Positions 49,390 through 61,262 of a stretch of DNA of 64,000 nucleotides are shown in pieces (the stretch's first letter is position 1; every line of letters starts with the position of its first letter). The stretch lies in assembly GCF_003265705.1 (NCBI RefSeq), contig NW_020312775.1:8714075-8778074 (forward strand), given 5' to 3'. This DNA comes from Callorhinus ursinus. Taxonomy: Eukaryota > Chordata > Mammalia > Carnivora > Otariidae. Position numbers and translations under genes: made by a program. The notes beneath the pieces were generated by a model. That model ran no database searches. It saw nothing but the letters and a program-made list of their open reading frames with translations, and was not told the origin of the DNA.

Positions 49390-50204
49390 GTCAAGATGGA
49401 GGAATTCATCCCAAATGAAACAATAAGGAAATGTCACAGCCAGAGACCAAATTGAAACAGATACAGGTAATATGCCTGATGGAAAATTTAAAGCAATAAT
49501 CATAAGGATACTTGCTGAGCTTGAGGAAATAATGGAAGATTTCAGGGAGATCCTTACTGCAGAAATAAAAGAATTTAAAAAAATATTCAGAATAAAAAAA
49601 TGCAATAACTGAGATTTCAAACGTAATGGAATTATGAACACCAGGATGGAAGAAGCGGAGGAATGAATAAGTTATATAGAAGATAAAATAATGGAAAATA
49701 ATGAAGCTGAAGAAGAGAAAGAAGAATTATGGATCATGAGAATATACTTAGGGACCTCAGTGACACCATCAAACTTAACAATATTTGTATCATAGGAATC
49801 ACAGAAGAAGTAGAGAGACCAAAGGGGTAAGATAATTTTTTGAGGAAATAATAGCTGAAAAATTCCCTAATAAGGGGAAGGAAACAGACATCCAGATACA
49901 GAAGGGACAAAAAACTCCCACCAAAATCAACAAGAGTAGGCCAACACAAAGACATACTGTAATTAAATTTGCAAAATAGAATGATAAAGAAAAAATCCTA
50001 ATAACAGCATGACAAAAGAAGACCATAACTAACAAGGGAAGACCCATAAGGCTAGCTGCAGATCTCTCCACAGAAACCTGCCAAGACAAAAAGAAGTGGC
50101 ATGATATATTCAACGTATTGAGTGGGAAAAATATGGAGTGAAAAACACTCTATCCATCAAGGCTATCTTTGAGAATAGAAGGTGAGATAAAGAGTTTCTC
50201 AGAC

Positions 50205-50245
<41 letters not shown>

Positions 50246-50310
50246 TAAACCTAGAGGAGTTTGTGACCATGAAACCAACCATGCAAGAAATATTAAAGAA
50301 GAATTTTTGA
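49390..50310 (+). pseudogene. L1r ORF1, decayed
   Basis: Plus-strand remnants of L1 ORF1: IPNETIRK near the start, coiled-coil-like AEEEKEEL-type sequence around 49680-49740, the RRM text INIVCRRN-like with frameshifts around 49770-49990, and LEEF..MQEILKK near 50250-50310. Stops and frameshifts occur throughout, and a (CA)n expansion (50207-50242) interrupts the C-terminal part. No functional protein. Confidence 0.75.
50207..50242. repeat. (CA)n microsatellite
   Basis: About 18 CA units inside the L1r ORF1 remnant. Confidence 0.95.
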
Positions 50311-51060
50311 ATGGAAAGGAAAGATCAAAAGTAACAAAGACTAAAAAGGAACAGAGAAAACATCCAGAAAAAAAAAACAAGTAATAAAATGACACTAAAT
50401 TCCTATCTTTCAATAATTACTCTGAATGTAAATGAACTAAACACTCAAATCAAAAGACATAGGGTATCAGAATGGATTAAAAAAAAGACACATCTATATG
50501 CTGTCTACAAGAGACTCATCTTAGACCTCAAGACACCTGTGGATTAAAAGTGAGGGTTGAAGAAATATTTATCATTCAAATGGACATCAACATAGGCAGA
50601 GTAGCAATACTTATATCAGAAAAACTAGATAAACCAAAGACTGTAACAAGAGATGAAAAAAGGCACTATATAATAATAAAGGGGACTATCCAACAAGAAA
50701 ATCCAACAATTATAAATATGCCCCCAACATAGGAGCACCTGTATCTATATAAATAATGCAATTAATTACCAACATAAAGGAACTCACTGTTAATAATATA
50801 ATAAAACAAGAAAACTTTAACACCCCACCTGCATAAATGGACATCACATCTAAACAGAAAATCAACAAGGAAAAATGACTTTGAATAACACACTGGACCA
50901 GATGGAATAACAGATATATTCAGAATATTTCATACTAAAGCAGCAAAATACACATTCTTTTCAGGTGCACATGGGACATTCTCCAGAATAGATCACATAC
51001 TAGGTCACAGATCAGACCTCAAGAAGTGCAAAAAGATTGAGATCATACCATGCATCTTTT

Positions 51061-51231
51061 TATTATTATTATTATTTTGGAGGTGGGGAGGGACAAAAGG
51101 AGAGGGAGAGGGAGTCTTAAGCAGACTTCATGCTCAGGACGGAACCTGACATTGGACTCAATCTCACAACACTGAGATCATGACCTGAGCTAAAACCAAG
51201 AGTCAGACGCTTAACCAACTGTGCTACCCAG
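51061..51231 (-). mobile_element. CAN-SINE S17 (older, diverged)
   Basis: A minus-strand SINE with ATTATTATTATT tail and head CTACCCAGGC; more diverged than the others (CTCACAACACTGAGATCATG). Target duplication GCATCTTTT at 51052-51060 and 51232-51240. Confidence 0.9.
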
Positions 51232-51849
51232 GCATCTTTTCTGACTACAATGTTATAAAACTTCAAGTCAATAACAAGAAAAATTTGGGAAGACCACAAA
51301 TCCATGGAAGTTAAAGAACATCCTACTAAAGAATGAATGGGTCAACTAGGAAATCAAAGAAATAAAAAAAAACACATGAAAAAAATGAAAACAAAAGCAT
51401 GATGGTCAAAATCTTTGGGATGCAGCAAAAGCAGTCATAAGAGGGAGGTATATAGCAATACAGGCCTACTTCAAGACACAATAAAAATCTCAAGTAAACA
51501 AGCTAACCTTACACCTAAAGGAGCTAGAAGAAGAACAAAAAATGAAGCCTAAACACAACAGAAGAAGGGAAATAATAAATATTAGAGAATAAATAAATTA
51601 AAGAGAAACTAAAAAGAAAGCAACTACAACAAACACACACACAAAAAACAAAAGAAAACAACAATAAAACACAATAGAATGATCAATTAAACCAGGAGTT
51701 GGTTCTTTGGAAGAGTTAACAAATTGATAGCCCCAAGCCAAACATATCAAAAAGAAAAGAGAAAGGACCCAAATAAATGAAATCACAAATGAGAGGAGAA
51801 ATAACAAACAACACCACAGAAATATAAACAACTATAAGAGAATATTATG

Positions 51850-52052
51850 GTGGCACCTGGGTGGCCCAGTCAGTTAGTTAAGTGTCTGGCTTCAGCTCAG
51901 GTCATGATCTCAGGGTCCTGGGATCAAGCCCCATGTTGGGCTCCCTGCTTGGTGGGAAGTCTGCTTGTCCTTCTCCTTTTCTTTCTGCCCCTCCCCTCGT
52001 TGGTGCTCTCTCTGTCTCACTCTCAAATAAATAAAATCTTTAAAAAAGAGAG
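51850..52052 (+). mobile_element. CAN-SINE S18
   Basis: Head GTGGCACCTGGGTGGCCCAG and tail AAATAAATAAAATC. Perfect target duplication AGAGAATATTATG at 51837-51849 and 52053-52065. Confidence 0.96.
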
Positions 52053-52487
52053 AGAGAATATTATGAAAACCATGTTCCAACAAACGGGACAACCTTGAAG
52101 AAATGGATAAATTCCTGGAAACATATAAACTACCAAAACTGAAACAGGAAGAAATAGAAAACTTGAACAAACTGATAACCAGCTAAGACATTGACTCTGT
52201 CATCAAAAATCAACCAACCAACAAAAGTTCAATGCCAGATGGCTTCCCAGGGGAATTCTACCAAACACCGAAAAAAGAGTCAATACCTATTCTCAAATTA
52301 TTCAAAAAAAAAAAAAAAGAATAAAAGAAATGGAAGGAAAATGTCCAAACTCATTCTATGAAGTCAACATTACCCTGATTCCAAAGCCAGACAAAGACTC
52401 CACTAAAAAAATAAATAAATAAACAATTACAGGCCAATATCCTTGATGAACATGGATGCAAAAGTTTCAACAAAATACTAGCAAACT

Positions 52488-52705
52488 TGGGACATCTGGG
52501 TGTCTCAATTGAATGTCTTTCTTCAACTTGGGTCATGATCTCAGGGTCCTGGGATCAAGGCACACATGGGTCTCCCTGCTCAGTGGGGAGGCTGTTTCTC
52601 CCTCTCCCTCTGCTGTTCTCCCTGCTTGTGCTCTCTCGTTCTCTCTCACTCTTGCTCTATCTCTCAAATGAATAAATCAGTAAACAAACAAACAAAATCT
52701 TTTAA
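52488..52705 (+). mobile_element. CAN-SINE S19 (diverged)
   Basis: Head TGGGACATCTGGGTGTCTCA and tail AATAAATCAGTAAACAAAC. Perfect target duplication AAAATACTAGCAAACT at 52472-52487 and 52706-52721. Confidence 0.96.
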
Positions 52706-54905
52706 AAAATACTAGCAAACTGATTCCAACAGTACATTAAAAGAATCATTCAACACAATCAAATGCAACTTATTCCTGGACTGCAATGGTGGTTCAACAT
52801 CCACAAATCAATTAACATGATACACCACTTTAATGAAAGAAAGGACAAGAACCATATGATCTTCTCAAGAGATGAGAAAAAGCACTTGACAAGTACAGCA
52901 TCCATTCTTGATAATAAAAACTCCCTAACAAAGTAGGAATAGAGGGCATGGAACACACCTCAACATCATAAAGGCCATATACCAAAAACCCCACAGCAAA
53001 TATCATCCTTAACAGGGAAAAATTGGGAGCTTTTCCTCTATGGTCAGGAATAAGACATGGATGTCCACTCCCACCACTGTTATTTAACATAATACTGGAA
53101 GTCCTAGCCTCAGCAATCAGACAACAAAAAGAAATAAATGTCTTCCAATTGGCAGGGGAGAAGTCAAACTTTCACCTTTTGCAAATGACATGAGATTCTA
53201 TATAGAAAATCCAAAAATCTCAACCAAAAAAAAAAATGCTAGAATTGATACACGAAATCAGTAAATTAACAAGAAACAAAATCAATGTACAGAAATCTGC
53301 TCTGTGCACCAATAATGAAGCAGCAGAAAGATAAATCAAGGAATCAATCCCATTTTCAATTGTACCAAAAACTAAAAGATACCTCGGAATACACCTAACC
53401 AAATAGGTAAAAGATCTGTACCCTGAAAGCTATAAAGCACTCATGAAAGAAATTGAAGATAGAAAGAAATGGAAGAACATTCTATGGTCAGAGATTGGAA
53501 GAATAAATATTGTTAAAATGTTTATGCAACCAAAAGCAATATACACATTTAATGCAATCCCTATCAAAATACTAACAGTATTTTTCAGGAAGCTAGAACA
53601 AATAATCCCAAAATTTGTATGGAAACACAAAAGACCCTGAATAGTCAAAGTAATATTGAAAAAGAAAAGCAAAGGTGGCAACACATTTCCAGACATTAAG
53701 CTGTATTATATAGTTGTAGTCATCAGGACTGTATGGTGCTGGCACAAAAACAGACACAGCTCAATGGCACAGAATAGAAAACCCAGAAATGGACCCACAA
53801 CTGTATGGTCAATTAATCTTTGACAAAGCAGGAAAGAGTATCCAGTGGGGGGAAAAAGATCTCTTCAATAAATGGCGTTCAGAAAACTGGCCAGCAACAG
53901 GCAAAAGAATGAAACTGGACTATTTTGTTAAACTCTACACAAAAATAAATTCAAAATGGATGAAAGACCTAAATATGAGACAAGAAACCACCCAAATCCT
54001 AGAAGGAGAGCACAAGCAGTAGTTTCTTTAACTTTGGCAGTAGCAACTTCGTGCTAGATATGTCTCCTGGGGCAAGGGAAACAAAAGCAAAGATAAACTA
54101 TTGAGACTTATTAAAATAAAAAGCTCTGCACAGCAAAGAAAAAAAAATCAACAAAACTAAAATGCAACTTATGGAATGGGAGAACATATTTGTAAGTGGT
54201 GTATCTGATAAAGGGTTAGTATCCAAAATATAAAAGAACTTACAAAACTAAACCCCCAAATCAAATAATCCATTTAAAATGGGAAGAAGACAAGAGTAGA
54301 CATCCCCCCCCAAGGAAGACATATAGATGTCTAACAGACACATGAAAAGATGCTCAACATCATTCATCATCAGGGAAATACAAATACAATGGGATATCAC
54401 CTCACACCTGTCAAAATGGCTACAATTAGCAACACAGGAATTAACAAGGGTTGGCAAGAATGTGGAGAAAGGACAATCTTCTTACACTGTTGGTGGGAAT
54501 GAAAATTGTTGCATCCACTCTGGAAAACATTATAGAGGTTCCTCAAAAATTAAAAATAGAACTACCCTCTCACCCAGCAATTACACTGCAAAACAAGTCA
54601 GTCAGAGGAAATCAAACACTCATATGTGGAATTTAAGAAATAAACGGATGAACATAGGGGGAAAAAAGAGAGGGAAACCAAGAAACAGACTCTTAACTAT
54701 AAGGAACAAAATGATCGTTACTGTAGGCAAGGTCGGCAGGGGGGATGGAGACAAAAAAAAAAAAAACAGGTAATGGGTATTGAAGAGGATATTTGTGATG
54801 AGCACTGGGTGTTGTATCTAAGTGATGAATCTCTAAATTCTACAACTGAAACTAATATTGCACTGTAATTTAGATAGAATTTAAATAAAAACTTGGAAAA
54901 GGAAA

Positions 54906-55756
54906 AATAAATCACTTTACTTCTCAATGGAAAAATAAATTTATAACAAGTATATTTTGTATTACTAAAATCATATAAAATTTATCAGATATTGTCCTAT
55001 TATGGATTCTTGCAAATATTTATTTTAGTCTTGTGTATATAATTGGTCTTTTAAGTCAACCAACTTCCTTAACATCATCTCAATAACTTGTTAGAAACAA
55101 ATATATTGCTATATTTAGATGAAAATATTGAATCTCTCTACAAAAAGTTTCAAAACTAATTTAAAACCCAAGACAAAGAAATGGTCTTCTAAACTTTATG
55201 CTGTATCGCTAAGCATACAGTTTAATTGTCTGCATGGCTGTATTACCAAAAAGGAGGAAGAATAGTTGACCTACCATTTTAGCATACTATAGAGAAATGG
55301 AAGGATTTGGATATTTGGTTTCAGCAAATACAGTAGACAGAGCTAATGTGGACACTGATGCACGTTAAAAAAAATGTGTATAAATGTTACATTCAACATG
55401 ACCAAAATGTTTAAATATATATCTGCGCTCAAAAGAAAGATGATCAGAAGAGGTGCCAGAAAAATCTCTAAGCTAGACTGACAAGCTTATCTGATTCTGG
55501 TGATCTAGTGATACATCACAGAAAATAGTTATAGAAATAAGTGATGAGAGGTAATATACATATGGAGATGAAAAACCTGGTCTTGGGTCAAGGTAAAGCA
55601 GAGAATTATATTTAAAATAGTATAAAATTGGGACCTTGGAATGACTGGCCTTCAATGGAAGGACATTTGAAAGATTCTGCCCACTGACTCAAGGAAGCTA
55701 TAATGAATTGGTTCTTCTACCTAAAATTTCTAGGTGAAAAAAATATTCAATAAAAT
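54906..55756. other. Intergenic DNA, no gene seen
   Basis: Unique AT-rich spacer of about 0.85 kb separating two full-length L1s. Confidence 0.6.
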
Positions 55757-55768
55757 GTGGTGTCTAGA

Positions 55769-57520
55769 CTGGAGGAGCAAGATGACAGAGGAGTAGGAGA
55801 CCTAAATTTCATCTGGTCCCAGGAATTCAGCTAGATAAATATCAAACCATTCTGAATACCTACGAACTCAAAAGGAGATCGAAGAAAAGAATAGCAGCAA
55901 CTCTCTGAACAGAAAAGCGACCACTTTCTGGAAGGTAGGATGTGCAGAGAAGTGAATCCGAGGTGATATTTGTAAGATAGATGGCAGGGTGAGGGAGCCT
56001 CCATCAGCCAGATACCAGCAAGTGATAGAGCACTGGAGCACAAAATCAGAACTTTTAGAAGTCTGCTCCCCTGAGGGACGTCGCTCCAGTGGCTAAGCGG
56101 GGAGTGGAACCGTCGCTGGGACAGTGTGGTCTCAGGACCCTCGGGGTCACAGAAACACCAGGGGTGCCTGAGTGTGGCAGAGCTCCCAGGTATCGGAGTC
56201 GGGAAGCCAGCTGCAGAGAGGAGTGGGCTCTCAGCTCGGGGTGGCCATAAATCATGATTCGAGGCACAGTTAGGCCACTACTCTTCCAACAGGGACCCAA
56301 CAAGTGGCAGATCCGGGGAAACTCCCCTTCCTCCCCCAGGAGGAACAGCGCAGGAGCGCAGTGCAGGAATCTGCTGGGTTTGGAGTCTCCAAATGGGGTC
56401 ATGTGCCAGGGATGGAAATGCTCAGTCACAGGACAGGTGAGCACGGAGTGAGGCCAGAGACAAGGGAGACAGGAGTGATTGACTGCTTTTCTCTGGGGGC
56501 GCACTGAGGAGTGGGGCCCCGAATTCTTGGCTCCTCCGGGGTGGAGATTAGGAGGCCGCCGCTTTCACTCTCATCCTCCAAAGCTGTAAGGAAACTTTCA
56601 GGGAACAAAAGCTACTGAGAGCAAACCCCGGCAGATTACTGTAGCCAGGCCCCCAGCAAGGGTGGGGCAATTCTGCCTCAGGCAAAGACATTTGAGAATC
56701 ACTGCAACAGGCCCCTCCCCAAGAAGAGCAACAAGGATAGCCAGCCAAGACCAAGTTTACCAATCAATGAGAATGGCAGAACTCCAGGACTAGGGGAATA
56801 CAGCACATAGAATTCATGTTTTGTTTTGTTTTTTCCAAGATGCTTTAGTCTTTCAAAGTCAAATTTTTCAATTTTATTTTTTTCTTTTTCTAATTTTTTT
56901 TTCTTTTTCTAATTTTTAGTTAAAGTTTTCTTCTTTCCTTTTTCAACCAACATCTTATCAATTCCTTTTGTAAAATCTTTTCTAATTTTTTCATTTTTAC
57001 ACTCATTCTATCTCTTCATTGTATCTAGCCTTATTTTTTGTATATCTATTTTTTCTTTTAAATTTTTTCTTCTAACAGACCAAAATATACCCTAAATCTA
57101 GTGTATGATGTTGTCAGTCTCCCGCCTGATCACATTCTCTCTTTTTTCTTTTTTATTTTTTTCATTCTTTTTCAACCAACTTCTTATCTTTCTATTCCTT
57201 TTTTAAAATCTTTTTAAATTTTCATCTTTACAGTCATATTCCATCCCTTCATCGTATTTACCATTATTTTGTATATATATAAGTTTTTCTTTCTTTAAAA
57301 TTTTGGGAGGCAATTTCTTCTAACAGATCAAAATACACCCAAAATCTAGAGTGTGGCTCTGTTATTTTCACCAGCCTGATCATATTCTTTTTTTCCCCCT
57401 TTCTTTCCCCCCAGTTGTGGGACTCTTCTTATTTGTTTACTGTATATTTTTCTGGGGTTGTTGTTACTTTTTAGCATTTTTTAAGCATTTTATACTCTTT
57501 CATCTATTCTCCTCAGGACA
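55769..57520 (+). promoter_or_regulatory. L1s 5' UTR / internal promoter
   Basis: CAAGATGAC (55778-55786) is a one-base variant of the CAAGATGGC YY1-type start motif. The first ~1 kb is GC-rich; the remaining 56810-57500 is strikingly T-rich (runs of TTTTTCTTTTTC and AATTTTTT). A 149-codon antisense ORF (56504-56055) reads outward. Confidence 0.75.
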
Positions 57521-58417
57521 AAATGATAAGAGAGAAAAACTCACCTCAAAAAAAAAAAAGAGCAAGAGGCAGTACCAACTGCCAGGGATCTAATCAATAC
57601 AGACATTAGTAAGATGCTGGAAATAGAGTTCAGAATGACGATTACAATGATATTAGCTGGGCTTGAAAAAAGCATAAAAGATACTAGAGAATCCCTTTCT
57701 GGAGAAATAAAAGAACTAAAATCTAACCAAGTTGAAATCAAAAAGGCTATTAATGAGGTGCAATAAAAAATGGAGGCTCTAACGGCTAGGATAAATGAGA
57801 CAGAAGAGAGAAATAGTGATATAGAAGACCAAATGATGGAGAATAAAGAAGCTGAGAAAAAGAGAGATAAACAACTACTGGATCATGAGGGAAGAATTCA
57901 AGAGATAAGTGATATCATAAAGTGAAACAACATTAGAATAATTGGGATTCCAGAAGAAGAAGAAAGAGGGGGGTAGAAAGTATATTGGAGCAAATTATAG
58001 CAGAGGACTTCCCTAATTTGGGGAAGGAAACAGGCATCAAAGTCCAGGAGGCACAGGTGATACCTCAAAATCAATAAAAATAGGTCAACACCATGACATC
58101 TAATAGTAAAAGTCACAGGTCTCAGAGACAAAGAGAAAATCCTGAAAGCAGCTCGGGACAAGAGGTCTGTAACCTACAATGGTAGAAACATTAGATTGGC
58201 AGCAGACCTATCCACAAAGATCTGGCAGGCAAGAAAGGACTGGCATGATATATTCAGAGCACTAAATGAGAAAATTATGCGCCAAGAATACTATATCAAG
58301 CTAGGCTATCATTAAAAATAGAAGGAGAGATAAGAAAGGTTCCAGGACAAACAAAAACTAAAAGAATTTGCAAACACCAAACCAGCCCTAGAAGAAATAT
58401 TGAAAGGGCTCCTCTAA
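57520..58417 (+). pseudogene. L1s ORF1, decayed
   Basis: The start MIREKNSPQKKK (57522) runs into a frameshift after an expanded A run at 57548-57559. In the next frame NTDISKMLEIEFRMTI, LAGLEKSIKDTRESLSGEIK and MMENKEAEKKRDKQLLDHEG continue the coiled coil with internal stops. The RRM part (NNIRIIGIPEEEE) is frameshifted again. The C-terminal text around 58260-58417 ends LEEILKGLL. No intact protein. Confidence 0.88.
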
Positions 58418-58498
58418 GGAAAGAAAGAGATTAAAAGTAACATAGACCAGAAAGGAACAGAGATAATATACAGTAACTGTCAGCTTATAGGCAATACA

Positions 58499-58876
58499 AT
58501 GGCACTAAATTCATATCTTTCAATTGTTACCCTGAATGTAAATGGGCTAAATGCCCCAATCAAAAGACACAGGGTGTCAGACTGGATAAAAAAAAACAAA
58601 AAAACAAAAAAACAAAAAAAACAAGACCCATCAATATGCTGTCTGCAAGAAACTCATTTTAGACCTAAAGACACTTCCAGGTTTAAAGTGAGGGGATGGA
58701 AAATCTTTTACCATGGTAATGGACGTCAAAAGAAAGTTTGGGTGGTAATCTTTATAACAGACAAATTAGACTTTAAACCAAAGACTATAATAAGAAATGA
58801 GAAAGGAAACTACATGATACTTAAAAGTGTCTATCCAACAAGAAGATCTAAAAATTTTAAATATCTATGCCCCTAA
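58499..58876 (+). pseudogene. L1s ORF2, N-terminal endonuclease piece with lysine-rich insertion
   Basis: 125 codons starting MALNSYLSIVTLNVNGLNAP, the standard start of carnivore L1 ORF2p. After DWIK an A-rich stretch (about 58589-58624) adds some ten codons (NKKTKKQKKQ) not present in L1o, in frame, directly before DPSICCLQETHF with the catalytic glutamate. The frame is lost near 58850 (ends YLCP). Confidence 0.9.
58588..58625. repeat. (AAAAAAAC)n A-rich expansion in ORF2
   Basis: Four runs of 7-8 A separated by single C residues, inside the endonuclease coding part of L1s. Confidence 0.88.
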
Positions 58877-59043
58877 CATGAGCAGCCAATTATATAAGGC
58901 AATTAATAACAAAAGCAAAGAAACACATCCACAATAATACCATAATAGTAGGGAATGTTAACACCACCCTCACTGAAATGGACAGATAATCTAAGCAAAA
59001 GATCAACAGGGAAATAAAGGCTTTAAAGGACATACTGAAACAG

Positions 59044-59271
59044 ATGGACTTCACAGATATATTCAGAACATTCCATCACAAAGCAACAGAATACACATTC
59101 TTCTCTAGTTCCCATGGAACATTCTCCAGAATAGATCACATACTGGGTCCCAAATCTGGTCTCAACTGGTACCAAAAGATTGGGATCATTCCCTGCATAT
59201 TTTCAGACCACAGTGCTTTGAAACTAGAACTCAATCATAAGAGGAAAGTTGGAAAGAACTCAAATACATGA
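59044..59271 (+). pseudogene. L1s ORF2, endonuclease C-terminal piece
   Basis: 75 codons with FSRIDHILGPKSG and IFSDHSALKLELN. It holds the aspartate of the S-x-I-D motif and the S-D-H motif with the last catalytic histidine. It is separated from the N-terminal piece by a stop and frameshift. Confidence 0.9.
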
Positions 59272-59700
59272 AGGCTAAAGAGCATGCTACTGGAGAATGA
59301 ATGCGTCCACAAGGAAATTAAAGAAGAATTTAAAAATTCATGGAAACAAATGAAAATGAAAATACACCTCTTCAAATACTTTGGGATGCAGCAAAGGTGT
59401 CCCTAAGAGGAAAGTATATAACAATACAAGCCTTTCTCAAGAAACAAGAAAGGTCTCAAATACACAACCTAACCCTATACCTAAAGGAGCTGGAGAAAGA
59501 ACAGCAAATAAAGCCTAAACCCAGCAGAAGAAGAGAAATTATAAAAATCGAGCAGAAATCAATGAAATAGAAACCAAAAGAACAGTAGAACAGATCAATG
59601 AAACTAGGAGCTGGTTCTTGAAAGAATTAACAGGATTGATAAATCTTGGCCAGACTTACCAAAAAGAAAAGAGAAATGACCCAAATAAATGAAATCATGA

Positions 59701-61262
59701 ATGAAAGTAGATCAAAACCAACACCAAAAAATACAAACAATTAAAATAACACATTATGAGCAACTATATGCAAGCAAATTAGATAATCTGGAAGAAATGG
59801 ATGCATTCCTAGAGACATCTAAACTACCAAAACTGAACCAGGAAGAAATAGAAAACCTAAACAAACCCATAACCACTAAGGAAATTGAAGCAGTAATCAA
59901 AAATCTCCCAAAAAACAAGAGCCCAGGGCCAGATGGCTTCCCAGGGGAATTCTACCAAATATTTAAAGAAGAATTAATACCTATTCTTCTGAAGCTGTTT
60001 CAAAGAATAGAAATGGAGGGAAAATTTCCAAACTCATTTTATGAGGCCAACATTACCTTGATCCCAAAACCAGACAAAGATCCCATCATAATGGAGAAGT
60101 ACAGACCAATATCCCCGATGAACATGGATGCAAATATTTTCACTAAAATACTAGCTAATAGGATTCAACAGTACATTAAAAGGATTATTCACCACAACCA
60201 AGTGGGATTTATCCCTGGGGTGCAAGGTTGGTTCAACATCCGCAAATCAAACAATTTGATACAATACATTAATAAAAGAAAGAACAAGAACCATATGATT
60301 CTCTCAATAGATGCAGAATAGGCATTTGACAAAGTACAGCATCCTTTCTTGATTAAAACTCTTCACAGTGTAGGGATAGAGGGTACCTACCTCAATATCA
60401 TAAAAGCCATCTATGAAAACCCTACAGCGAATATCATCCTCAATGGGGAAAAACGGAGAGCTTTCCCCCTAAGGTCAGGAAAGCGGCAGGGATGTTCACT
60501 ATCACCACTGCTGTTCAACACAGTAATAGAATTCCTAGCCTCAGCAATCAGACAACAAAAAGAAATAAAAGGCATCCGAATCAGGAAAGAAGAGTTCAAA
60601 CTCTCACTCTTTGCAGATGATGTGATACTTTATGTGCAAAACCCAAAAGAATCCACCACAAAACTGCTAGACTCATACAGGAATTCAGTAAAGTGGCAGG
60701 ATATAAAATCAATGCACAGAAATCAGTTGCATTTATATATACCAACAACAAGACAGAAGAAAGAGAAATTAAGGAGTAGATCCCATTTACAATTGCACCC
60801 AAAAGCATAAAATACCTAAGAAGAAATCTAACCAAAGAGGCAAAGGATCTGTGCTCAGAAAAGTATAGAATACTCATGAAACAAATTGAGGAAGACACAA
60901 AGAAGTGGAAAAACTTTCCATGCTCATGGATTGGAAGAACAAATGTGAAAATGTCTATGCTACCTAGAGCAATCTACACATTTAATGCAATCCCTATCAA
61001 AATACCATCAACTTTTTTCAAAGAAATGGAACAAATAATCCTAAGATTTGTATGGAACCAGAAAAGACCCAGAATAGCCAGAGGAAAGTTGAAAAAGAAA
61101 AGCAAAGCTAGTGGCAATACGATTCTGGACTTCAAGCTCTATTACAAAGCTTTCATCATCAAGAAAATATGGTACTGGCACAAAATCAGACACATCGATC
61201 AATGTAACAGAATCGAGAGCCCAGAAATGGGCCTTCAACTTTATGGGTCAACTAATCTTTGA
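59701..61262 (+). pseudogene. L1s ORF2, reverse transcriptase region
   Basis: Three consecutive open pieces. 59701-60321 (206 codons: [35 protein letters not shown], then LSIDAE) ends in a TAG where L1o has a lysine codon (AEKAFDK). 60349-60810 (153 codons) contains [17 protein letters not shown] and the intact FADD motif at 60610-60621. 60876-61262 (128 codons) holds [20 protein letters not shown] and [13 protein letters not shown]. The first break is thus a single nonsense change; a frameshift follows near 60670-60810. Confidence 0.93.

Larger units (their letters stand above)
50390..54230 (+). pseudogene. L1r ORF2, decayed and split by three SINEs
   Basis: ORF2 text starts at about 50390 (NSYLSIITLNVNELN-like) and ends in the C-terminal region near 54230. 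The endonuclease part includes a FSRIDHILGHRS segment near 50990. The RT motif reads FAND instead of FADD at 53178-53189, preceded by VKLSP, so the first catalytic aspartate is lost. Longer open pieces are 53443-53640 ([15 protein letters not shown]..) and 53789-54022 ([16 protein letters not shown]..). Not functional. Confidence 0.85.
47503..54905 (+). mobile_element. L1r: full-length LINE-1 with five SINE insertions
   Basis: It starts AAGATGGCTGTGTAGTAGG at 47503 (the L1 start motif). 5' UTR to about 49390, decayed ORF1 about 49390-50310, ORF2 about 50380-54230, 3' UTR to about 54905 (TTTAAATAAAAACTTGG). SINEs S15-S19 and a (CA)n array interrupt it. No ORF longer than about 150 codons remains, so it is older than L1o and L1s. 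No clean target duplication was found. Confidence 0.9.

Noticed and set aside
8426..52675. A recurring short peptide motif ([15 protein letters not shown]) in many small ORFs
   Set aside because: It is just the translation of the CAN-SINE head (GGGTGGCTCAG...) in one frame; it recurs because the SINE recurs.
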